Below are positions 22,501 to 34,500 of a stretch of 64,000 nt of DNA, one piece after another (the first letter of the stretch is position 1; the number at the start of each line of letters is the position of its first letter). This DNA is from Brachycybe producta (taxonomy: Eukaryota; Arthropoda; Diplopoda; Playtdesmida; Andrognathidae): assembly GCA_036925085.1 (NCBI GenBank), contig JAUPFP010000007.1, forward strand, positions 4,389,058 through 4,453,057. The letters run 5' to 3'. The notes under the pieces were generated by a model. The model saw only the letters and a program-made list of their open reading frames with translations, was not told where the DNA came from and did not search any database. The position numbers and the translations under genes were made by a program.

Positions 22501-25500
22501 ATACATCTTATAGATGTTTTCGTTTTCTTGATAAGTGATAGTTCACTTCTAGGTCCGAGTGTGTCCAAGAGACTTGGACACACCTGGAGCCTTTGTTATC
22601 ATAATCAGATGTTTGTATTGTATTTTGAGTATAAATACAAGAGGTTGTAGATTGAGAGGACAGATCGGATAGATCAGGCAGATCGGACAGACCGTCTTTA
22701 TGCTTAAGACCGATGCGATATCTCTCAATCTACAGGACTCTCTGTTTATTGAATAAAAGAGCATTTTCATCATACGAATTCAATGTGTGGACTCAGTCAT
22801 TTTATGGGAGTGGGACTTAGAATTATAGCCGCCACGTAGCCGATGCTTCCACCGGACAACGAAGTCTCCAGCAGCCGAGTGTAAGACGACATCTCTACAA
22901 TATTCTCTACCACAGGTCTCCTGAGGTACCGACCCTTGTGTCCCTGGTGGTTAAGTGTGCAACACAGGAGCCAATAGACCGAAAGACTTAATCATCAACA
23001 TCCATTCGACACTTCTAGATGGCTAGTAGAGATCTCTCTACTAACCCTACGGAAACGGGGATGTTACAAAATGGTGGAGGTGCGGGGTACCTCACTACAG
23101 ATCCAGTAGAGAATACCAATGATGTCGGAGTTACACCAGGTGGTAAAGGAAAGAAAGGCAGACCGAAATCGAAGTCGAAGACACGGGAGAAGGACGATAC
23201 AAACCAAATGGATGGAGAAGATCCACTTGAAGGTATCCTTCAAAATCTAAGTGCTGAAAGACGGGAGAGACTGATGGCCTGGTTCGAAGCCCAGCAACCA
23301 TCAGGATCGATGTTACTCCGGAGCGGGCGTGGTGTAAGTACAGTTCAGCGTCATACGGTAGTCCGAGAAGTGGATACCGGAGTGGAGCCCTCGTCGGCCC
23401 ACGCTGAATCGCAGCGTCATACAGTGATTCCTGGATTGGACACTGAAGGGGAGCCCTCGTCGGCCCACGCTGAAAACCTAAGGCAGGTTAATGTATTCCA
23501 GACGCCGCTCATGTTGAAGAAGAGTGGAGGGACCCAGAGAGGTCGCCTACCTGAGACTCCTATTCTACGGAGAGAGAACCCGGACCAGCTAGAGGATGAA
23601 AGCCTAACAAGTGAGGATCCCAGCGTAGAAGAGCTGGAAGGAAATCCAATTTGCAATCGTCATCGGACCTGTGAGGAGTTGGATGGAAAGTACAAGAGTC
23701 TTCACCCACTCCGGAATCTGGAGACCTTCAAAGGATTGACGTCTGTATACACCTTTCTGGAGGACTACGAGAGTATCGCAGATCTGGAGGACTGGAGCAA
23801 CGTCCACAAGACCTACTACCTACGTAAGGCGGTAGAAGGGGACGTAGTACGTTGGTTATCCAATTTCTACAAAGAGAATAGAGGGAAAACCACGTGGGAC
23901 TTCATACGGAGCGAGTTAATTGAAAGATTTGGACGTCGAGACGAGTTAGTGCAACTGAAGCTGAGGTTGGATACCATGCTCCAAAGGAAAGGAGAGGACA
24001 CCAATCAGTTTTTGGGTCGCTACCTTGACTTGAGTAGAAAAGTGTTACCGGGGGTAACCGACAAATACCGGATTGTGGAATTTCGGCAGAAACTTCATCC
24101 GATTATACGTAATGCTACACAGAATGCGCCGAATAGCAATCTGAAGCTGTACACTACATATATCAAGGATACCGAGGAAGTTTTGATGGCTGATGGGTTA
24201 TGGATACCGGAAGGAACGATGGGTCAACAAGCAACGACCCAGGTCTCCAAGGGTCCACAGAAGAATAACCAACGCCAAAATGCCAAACAGACACAAGCAG
24301 TAATGGACGGAGGACGTTCTTACGCGGTTGTTACTCAAGATCAAGCGGACCCAACGAACCACTCGACTCCATCAAATTCAAATAACCAAACGCAACAGAA
24401 GACCAACCAGAACTCGAATCAGCAACAAGGTCGTAAATGGAACCAAAGATATCCGCAGAAGAAAAACTACAATGGTCAGCAAACGCAAGATGGAAGTAAA
24501 ACCCTGAAAGATCTCAGTACAGTAGAGTGTTATCACTGTCACGAGAAGGGTCACTTTTCAAGAAACTGCCCAAAGAAAGTAGTTGCGGATGGAACCGTTG
24601 GACTTGTTCAACATGGAATGGCCACTGGAAGAAATGGCCAGCAGTATTTTGTCGTCAGCGAGAACGGGCAGAAGAAGTTCCTGCGAGAGGAAAACCCGGC
24701 TGATTTAAACTAGAAAGGGTGGCAGTAAAGAGGGGCCTACCGCCCTTTAAGAACGGAAAACCCTCTGGAAAACGACAAAATCGAAACGAAACAGCGATCG
24801 CCAATTCCCGAAACATTGTGGATAAAGCTTTGTTGGGGGGGAATAGGGGCGTGAGCGAAGCTACCAATGTCACTAAAACTAGACGGAATGCTGGAGCACC
24901 GAAGAGACCATGCGATTTGGACACTCAAGGACTCCCTGAGCAATCGTCGGAGTTGTTAGTCGGCATTTCGAATGTCGCCACAACTAGACCAAAGGCTGGA
25001 GCACCGAAGAGACCATGTGATTTGGACACTCAAGGACTCCCTGAGCAATCGTCGGAGTTGTTAGTCGGCATTACGAATGGAAAACGACAACGGAATTCAC
25101 GAAAATCTAAGAAGCTGCGAAAGGATACTGGTCGAAGGGGAGAAATCATCGAAGAGATATTTCCGGAACCCATCATCTGGTCACCTACGAAAGCTATGGT
25201 AGTTTACGCAAATAGCTTGGAGGAAGCAAAGAGAATTGTGGAAGCCATGGAAACTGGAGTTCATCAAGACAGAATTGAGGGAAAGACCCAACAGAATTCT
25301 GCGGTGCCAGACGGAATTGAGGGAAGGACCCAACAGAATTCTGCGGCGTGTATACCGGGGATAAGCAATGTTGCTCAGGAAATCCCTCAAGATGTAACAT
25401 CCAATGTTATTGCCTCGGGCAAGGCCGAAACTGATGCTAGGAAATCCAAGAAGGCTATTGTAAATGCAGCTATCGGTAGAGGAGATGATACCAGCAGGAT

Positions 25501-28500
25501 CCCTGCGAACAGCGAGGTTATTGAATCCGTTGAAGTTGGAGATTTATTGAGGAGTAGGGCTTGTTGTCGAAAGAGTGTCGAAATCACTGTAGACAGCCTA
25601 CTCACCTCATGCGAACTCATCGAGGTAGGAGATACTACGCCCGATGAGAGTGTTGCCAAGATTACCATTCAGGTTGACGGCACACCAGTTCGATTTTTGG
25701 CGGATAGCGGAACTGGGTTCACTATCTTGTCAGGCACAATGGCCAAAGAGTACGGACTTCGATATGGACCAATCCGGAATGCACCTGCATTAGGCGCAGT
25801 AGGAGGGGTACCGATTAAGGTACTTGGTCAGTTGTGGCCAACGTTCGAGTTGAACGGAAAGCAAGTAACGGCAAGGATGCTCATCATAGATGGAAAACGA
25901 GAAGCACTGCTGGGGAGAGACCTGGGAGCTGCATTTGATCTCATCATTTCCATGAAGACCTCCAAGATCTACTTTGCTAATGAGATGTTCTACGAAGGAA
26001 CACGAGAATTGTTGAAGAAAGGAAGTGCGCGTAGTAGCCTTCCCTGGAATTTCTTCAAAGAATTAAAAGAGGAGGGATGTGCTCAGAATAGCCATCTGGA
26101 TAACTCCTATGCCATAAAAGCTAGAGAGGAAAGCTGCGTAAAAGCCCAAGGAAGGATTACGTTAAATCCGGGCCAGGCTTTGAACCTCAAAGTAGCTGCA
26201 GGGCGGATCATTGAGGAAAACGAAGTACTCATGATTGAAACGAACGATAGTCTCTTTAATAGAAAAGGCATCGTTGTGGCCAGCAGTGTGCTACAAGGGA
26301 ATGGAACATCACAACTGGAAGTCCAACTCCTGAATACCACACTGGAGTCCGTGGGGATTGGAGACCGCGAGACTATTGGACACTTCGAACTTCTAGAAGA
26401 ACTAGAAGAAGAGCAAGCCTGCAAAGTTTCCGAAGAGGAAAACTTTAGAGACATCGGAGAAGCACCCGTTGATTTTGAAAGAGAAATTCAACTTGGTCCT
26501 GAACTGACAGATGATCAAAGAGAAGAGTTGACGATCCTACTGAAGGAGTTCCAACCGATCTTCGCCTTTTCATCTAAGGACCTGGGAGCTACGAATCTGA
26601 CCAAACACAAGATCGAAACTGGAGATAATCTACCTGTTCGAGACACGTTACGAAGATGCGGGCCTGGGGAACGCATCGTAATTGATGAGACGCTAGAGGA
26701 GATGAAGAAATCTGGGGTTGTAAGGCCATCGAAATCGCCGTACGCATCGCCCATCGTCCTTGTAAAGAAGAAGGATGGCTCCTACCGTTTCTGTGTAGAT
26801 TATCGGAAGTTGAACGCGATTACAAAGGCAGACACTTATCCATTACCGAGGATTGATGATGCATTAGACTCCATGAGAGGAGCATGCTACTTCGCAACGC
26901 TGGATATGAAGAGTGGATACTGGCAGTTCGAGATGGAAGAAAGCGACATCGAGAAGACCGCATTTACATCTCATCGAGGGTTGTTCGAGTTCGTAAGAAT
27001 GCCTTTCGGACTCCGAAACGCTCCTGCCACAATGCAACGTGCATTAGACATCCTACTCGCCGGGCACAAATGGGAAACGTGCCTTGTCTACCTTGACGAC
27101 ATCGTAGTGTTTGGAAGAACGTTCGAAGAATTTTTGGAAAGACTGAGAACTATCTTGGACCTGCTGAGGACAGCAAACCTGAAGTTGCATCCAGTGAAAT
27201 GCTTCTTTGGATTCCAAGAAGTGAAGTATTTGGGACACCTGATCTCGCCTGATGGAATTCGGCCAGATCCAGATAAGGTTGTCGCCATAAAGAACTTCCC
27301 AGTTCCTGACAATGTAACCGCAATCAGAAGTTTTCTTGGATTGGCGGGTTATTATCGAAAGCATGTACCTGGATTTGCCAACATAGCGAAGCCAATGTCA
27401 GACCTGACGGGTAAAGATATACCGTTCGAATGGTCAGTTGACTGCGAGAATGCATTCCGCACGCTAAAGAATATGTTGTCGAAATCTCCATTGGTTGCCG
27501 TATATGATCCGAAGGCTGCAATATTTATGCATACTGATGCCTGTGGATACGGAATTGGAGCGATGCTTTACCAGAAGTCAGAGGATAAACGAAGAAAGGA
27601 GATCATTGGAAGTGTCTCCAGAGTTCTAAGGGACGCGGAAAAGAACTACAGTACGACGGATAAGGAGTGCCTAGCAGTAATCTATGGAGTCACCAAGTTC
27701 CGGCCGTACCTGTTCCAGAAGCCCTTTACAATTGTGACGGATCACCACGCATTATGCTACATGAAAACTGCAGCACGTCTAGAAGGAAGACTTGGTCGCT
27801 GGCAGCTGCTAATGCAGGAGTACGACTACAAAATCATCTACAAGGAGGGGAAACTTCACATCGAAGCCGATTGCCTCTCAAGATATCCAGCAGGAGTGCC
27901 TGTTAACTGGAAGGCCATCCCAGAAGCGGAAGACCTAGATGACAGTGTGATCTTTAATGTAACCTTACAATGGGATTGGAAGGTGGAGCAAAAATTGGAC
28001 CCAGAGATTTTGAAGATTCGTGAGGAGTTGCGTAACCAACCGGAGTCACCTCTTCATAAGTTGTTTTGCGATTACGACAACAAGTTGTTCGCTTGTGTGT
28101 TTCACGGAAGTTCCGTACCCACACTCGTGAATGTGGTTCCAAAACATCTCATCCCTGAAGTAATGAGATTATGCCATGACGAGCCGGATGCTGGTCATGA
28201 AGGACAAACTAAGACCTGGAATAGAGCCAGGCAAAGATTTTATTGGAATAACATGAAGCACGACATATTCGAATATGTGCGCTCATGTGAGATTTGTCAA
28301 TTACACAAGCTGGGTACGGAGAAACCTGAAGGGTTCCTTCAAGAAATGCCCATTGGAAAGCCTTGTGATTGCTGGGGAATGGATTTCATTGGACCATTAG
28401 TACCGTCGGTTGGAGGAAACAAGCACATCTTGTTGGCAGTCGATTACGCCACTCGATATTGCGTTGCTAAAGCAGTAAAAAGCACAACCGCACTAATCGT

Positions 28501-31500
28501 AATGAACTTCCTAGCAAAAGACGTAAAGAGAATCTTCGGGATACCAGAGAAACTCATTTCGGATCGAGGGACGCCGTTTGTTGCGAAGAACACTCAAGAA
28601 TTCTTGAAAATAAACAAGATAGAGCACGAAACAACAACTGCATACCATCCGCAAAGTAATGGTCTCGCCGAAAGGACGAATAAAAGCATTATTCAGACGA
28701 TGAAAAAGTATCTGACTCCTGCGAAGAACCAGACTGATTGGGCTACAAAACTGGATGAAGTTCTGGAATCGTACAACTCATCTGTACATTCATCCACGAA
28801 GTTTACGCCGTACAGACTCATGTTTGGGAGGGAGCCCAGAACTAAAGTAGACACCTTAGTTCCAGAACGACCAGTTATCGTGGATAACGAGGCAGGAAAC
28901 CTCGTGGACGTTCGACAACAGGCGGAAGAACGCCAAGAAGAAGAACTAAGAACAGCCAGGGCGAACCTGAAAGCAGCACATGATCGTCGAAAGGAGTACT
29001 ACGACCAAAGGCATAAGAAGCCTTACGAGTACCAAATCGGACAGAAAGTACTTGTACGAGACATGCGGATCAGGCCTGGACAGAACAAGAAGTTCTTAAC
29101 GAAATGGAGACAGGGATATACGATTGTGTCGAAAGTATCGGACACCGTATACCGATTGAGTTACGAGAATCGAGCTGGAAGATTAGTGGAGGACTCTGTA
29201 AACGTTGCAAACCTGAGACCACTATATGAGACTTACCAAAAGAACGGACCCAATGTTCCAACGACTGGAGACACCCTGGAGTCCATGGGTAACTCATCGC
29301 CAGAAGAATCCGAATCGGAACCTGTAAAAGAAAAAGAAATGACAGCGTTTGTCAAGAAAAAGAACTTACCTTCGCGTAAGAAGAGATGTTGTGGACACTG
29401 CAGATGCCAAAATGCTTGGATCGAATCTTCTGAGGATGAAGAAGAAATTGAGATAATTACGAAAGCAATCCGAAAGCATTCTGACCGTAACGTCGAAATT
29501 AGAAGAAAAATGGCAGCAGACGATAACCAGCAGCAATTCTCATACTTACCTGGCGAAGATGCGATGAAATTCACCAGAGAATATGGTAACAAGACGAATT
29601 TTACCATGGAAACCATTGGATTTGTTGAAGAAATCAGCGAAATTCCTGAAGAAACGATGAAAATCGACGAAAAAGATGTAAATTCGCCGATGGAATTTCA
29701 AATGGAGGTGAAAAACGCGGAAGTTATCGATGAAACAACAAAAATGGACGATGATATCGATGCTAGTGACGCCACAAATGGAAATGACGTCCCAAATGAG
29801 GAAGTAAACAGGGAGCGGTCAATGACGCTACCAAGCATGGAAGAAACACGTGGGCGGAGGGATACATTAAGTGAAATGTCTACTAGCCTCGCACCACTAT
29901 GGATCCGGGTCCTATTGTTTATGTTCTTCATCACTGACAGCTTTGCCCATGTGGTGAGCACATGTACAGGCACTATTTCTCATCATCTTTTTGTTTTGAA
30001 AAGTTTTCACCCATCCATCGTGGAAAATTGTGAAAATTTCTATCGCTCGATTACGGAAAGCATCAAAAGTTTTGTTTTACTTATGCAAATTTGGTTTACC
30101 ATCGTGTGCGATTACGATGGCCGGTTTATGGAAAATAAGGGGGCTGCCCTTCCAGTCGAGATTGCCAACTCAGGTCTCACAGAAGACCTGTTGGTTCGCG
30201 GAGTTTGGCGTTGGAGGCAACGAAGGCCTCTCGTCAAACGAAACCGACTCAACAGAGGCCTGAGGAATCAATTAAGGTTGGAAATCCACAGCTTCTCTCA
30301 TCATGGGCCAAATAATCGAGTAAAACTGAAGGATGTCCGCCCTCGTGAGCCTGGGCCAACATACAAGGACGACGTCGAAGTAACGGAGCCGAAGACTACC
30401 GCCAGGAGCAACATGGAAGCTCCTGGGAGTCCTAGGGCTTCTGTAACGTCTCCTGGACCTACATCCTTTTTGACGAGACCAGCAGTCATGCAGAGGAACG
30501 CAAAAGTCACCGAAGTCACCAAAGGTCTGCCGAAACCGCCATCCTTCTGGAAAGAGACTCGCGCAGGAGCAAAGAAGATCCTGCTCAAGGATGAGCCATT
30601 TTGGACTACTAGAGGCCTTGGACTTTGTATTTTTAAGTACTATTTTATACTTGTGTTTATCGTTTTGAGTATTTCCCTACTTGTTTTGTTTATGCACGCT
30701 TGCATTTATTCGGAACACATTTCTAGTATTTTTATACTTTTCGTTTTGTATTTTTACTGCATGCCTAAATTTTATACCAATGGGTATTTTTGCAAGGTCT
30801 TATTTTTGGAAGCACAGGGACGTGCTTATAAACTAGTTGGGGGGTGTAACGAATTCATCGTCAGAATTCGTTGTTGTATTGAAACACCCTGTAGTTTTAA
30901 GTATTTTGATCGATGGGTTTCACCTCATGCTTGGGGGTGGGCGGGAGGTTATCCAGATGATACCTCCCTACCCTACAGGATGAGGAAAAGACGGCAAATG
31001 AATTGTATCGTCAATTCTTATAGGATAATTCCTAGAAGAATTGACGATATAGAACTTTTGGCCAGTGAAACACCGGTCAAGTGTAACGAAAAGGATACAG
31101 AAGTCCTTTTCGTAATTAAATTGTATTGTTATCGTTTGAAGAAGGATCAACGAAGATCCTTCTGTATTGTTATAATTTATACATCTTATAGATGTTTTCG
31201 TTTTCTTGATAAGTGATAGTTCACTTCTAGGTCCGAGTGTGTCCAAGAGACTTGGACACACCTGGAGCCTTTGTTATCATAATCAGATGTTTGTATTGTA
31301 TTTTGAGTATAAATACAAGAGGTTGTAGATTGAGAGGACAGATCGGATAGATCAGGCAGATCGGACAGACCGTCTTTATGCTTAAGACCGATGCGATATC
31401 TCTCAATCTACAGGACTCTCTGTTTATTGAATAAAAGAGCATTTTCATCATACGAATTCAATGTGTGGACTCAGTCATTTTATGGGAGTGGGACTTAGAA

Positions 31501-34500
31501 TTATAGCCGCCACGTAGCCGATGCTTCCACCGGACAACGAAGTCTCCAGCAGCCGAGTGTAAGACGACATCTCTACAATATTCTCTACCACAGGTCTCCT
31601 GAGGTACCGACCCTTGTGTCCCTGGTGGTTAAGTGTGCAACACAGGAGCCAATAGACCGAAAGACTTAATCATCAACATCCATTCGACACTTCTAGATGG
31701 CTAGTAGAGATCTCTCTACTAACCCTACGGAAACGGGGATGTTACAATATCCTTTAGTGATTGAACTACTCTTCTAACTTGTAAAACACTTTCAAGTTTC
31801 TCTTTAGCTCATGAAAATTAGAATAAACTGAGTTATGAGTTAACCACCTTAAGTAGTCTGTACAAGTAATCTTGCTAGCACTATTCTGACGTAAACATAT
31901 TTCTAAAAGCAATTTAAAAGAAAAAAATTCAAAAATGCTAAAAGTATTTTCATCATATCATTAAAAATAAACTTTATATGGCAATATGACATTTTTTTTT
32001 CAATTTTCACTTATTAGTGATACACAAAACTTGAAATATGATCATTCTAAAATTCCTTTTGAAACACATAAGATAAATTTAAGAATAATAATTAAAAACT
32101 TAAAATAAAATATAATTTACATTGCAGACCGAAAATGCATACTCTTACCATTTTCAAACTGCCATAAAAAGTTTATTTATAAATATATCATCATGAAATT
32201 ACGTTTAACATTTAATATATTATTTCCAAACTCTACAAAGCTTTGATTTTTTTAAAATTGCTTCTAAAAAATTGATATTTACTTCATAAATTTCTCTGTA
32301 AAAAAACAAAAAAAACAACGATGACCACGTGATGCGTACCGGTATACAAATAGCCATTATAGTGACGCCGATGTACAAAAACACAGGCAACCACCAGCAA
32401 AGCAATAATAATAATAATCGCTGATAAAACCGGAATTATGACATTAACATTCAAGAAGACACGTGATGAAGCCTGTGATTCTTCCATTATGTCGCCTCTC
32501 GTCCCATCACCTATTAATTCAAATGCAATCTTATCGTTACAGTGAAATACTGACAAAAACCGTTTTGAATTCGTTTTCATACCACTGAATAACATCAAAG
32601 TGACAAAATCGAACTCAACCACAGTGATTCCAGCCGAATTAACCGAATTCACCCGTAAGTTATAAGCTCGTTGTGGATTCAAGTCGGTGATCGTAACCAT
32701 TTGTTGTCGAGGAACCCTATTGGCCACCACTAACCATTCGAGGGCATCTCTTTCCTTGTACTCGACGAGGAAATGAAGAATGGGGCATCCACCATCTGGC
32801 CACGAAGGCAGATGTAATACAATAAAAGTAGAATTAACTTCGATGACTTTTTCACGATCGGGAACTTCGGGAGCTAAACGTCACCACATAAAAATAAAAC
32901 ACACAAGTTGAAGCACGTGACAAATTGTATTTTGTCATAGTTCGTAATATATGTAATACCACTTCCAACAGTGGAAACGGTTATCATGTCACTTGGTTCG
33001 CTGCCTCCTATTTGATTGTAAACGACCATGTACAAGTGATAACGAGTACCACATGCTAAATTCTCAATAAGATGGTAGGTGCTAAGTGGTTCCAAACGAA
33101 TTTCTTCCCATTCTCCAACCTCTTTCTTGCAGTTTAAAATCATGCCTTAAATTACAGTATATTATTTTTAAGTTAACATGTTTTATGAACAGCTGATTTT
33201 TGAACTCTGCGTTTCAGAAGAGCAACGTTAAGGATGAATTGAAAGTGCATTAGAAACTAGAACAGTAGCTAAGTCATTTAATAGTATTTTCATAAACTTT
33301 ATAATAGACAAGTATAAAGAAATACCGTCAGCTTAAAGCTGGGTTATTTTAAGCTGACATAAAAAGCTTTTTTTAAAATACAGTATATCAACAAGAAAAC
33401 GTTTTTTTAAGTTATTGAGCTACACTTCTAATTTCTAAAACACTTTCAAGTTTTTCTTCATTTTGCCCTTAAAAAATTCAACAAAAACCAGCTTTAAATG
33501 TTTTTATTTGCCAATTAAAGTTGATAAACACACCTGTTACAGGCAAGTCTTCATAATCTTCTAAAGTCCACGTAATTGTTATAGAATTGATTGTTTTATC
33601 TTTGACTTTAACCAATGGTGGAGAAGGAGGATCTGATGATAGAAAAATACAACTCGTTACAAAAGCAAATCATCGAAACTTATTAAAACTGTAATAAAAA
33701 AAAATGTCTTACATTGATCACTATGATGCGCTATGAACAAAAAGCAGACCAATTTTATTGAATATTAATTCTACCAGATTATAACAGTTTAATTTGCGCT
33801 TATTTTTTAAACTCACGTTTGTTAATAAGATGATGCATAATTTCATCTTTTGCATAAATATTCTGTACTCGACAGGTGTAATTTCCAGCATCGGCACTTC
33901 GAAAGCCAACCAGAAGTAAGGAACCATCACCCATTATCTGTGTTCGACCGGATACTTGAACTGGTTTTCCACTGTGAGAAAATAATATAAATTCTAACAT
34001 AAAGTTTACACTGTAGAACAATAGTAGAAAATAAAATAATGAAAAAAGAATTAACTACTTAATGTATGAGCATAGGCCCAACACCAAGTTTCTCAATGGA
34101 AAAAAAAAGCTGAAAAAAGCCATCTCCAACTTTATCTACCATATTCTTGCAATTTGGGACAAACATAAAGCACATCGGCTTCATGAGTCCGGTGGGCTTT
34201 TGCGAAACCCAGACCATATGCTTCGTGAGCCTGGTGGGACTTATGAACAAAGTTGGAATCTATTTATTTAATTTCAAGTGTGTAATAATTTTATCACTGA
34301 ATTAGTTAAATAAAGTTAAAAACGATTCATTAATTTCAATTTCAGTTATCCTATTGTGTGGTTTATTTGTAACAGTTTATATGTTGTGTGAAACTTACAC
34401 CAGAATCCATTCACGATCAGGAGTTGGTATTCCAACAGCTCTACATGGTAATTTAATGTCGTCTTTACGCTTGGCGACGATAATTAGAGGAAAGGAAGCA

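Larger units (their letters stand above)
22167..31746 (+). mobile_element. Ty3/Gypsy (Metaviridae) LTR retrotransposon, looks whole
   Basis: 9580 bp. Two 902-bp LTRs, TG...CA ends with a 6-bp inverted terminus (TGTAAC/GTTACA), flanked by ATAT on both sides (22163-22166 and 31747-31750). Gag and pol frames are both open from end to end, and protease, RT, RNase H and integrase are in Gypsy order. The LTRs look identical by eye, so the insertion is young. It lies in the intron between the TM and first tail exons of paralog B, antisense to that gene, and is more GC-rich than its surroundings. Clade within Ty3/Gypsy not resolved. Confidence 0.97.
21905..32339 (-). other. Paralog B intron hosting the Gypsy element
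   Basis: 10.4 kb between the TM and first tail exons; about 9.6 kb is the retrotransposon. Without it the intron would be about 0.85 kb, largely foldback family A (21970-22166 plus 31751-31850) and AT-rich sequence. Confidence 0.85.

Noticed and set aside
23417-30588. Many antisense and alternate-frame open stretches of 60-130 codons within the Gypsy element
   Set aside because: Shadows of the long gag and pol frames; no independent domain or start context.
34062-34271. 69-codon plus-strand open stretch in the Ig10 intron
   Set aside because: No domain, no splice or start context, overlaps short repeated units.
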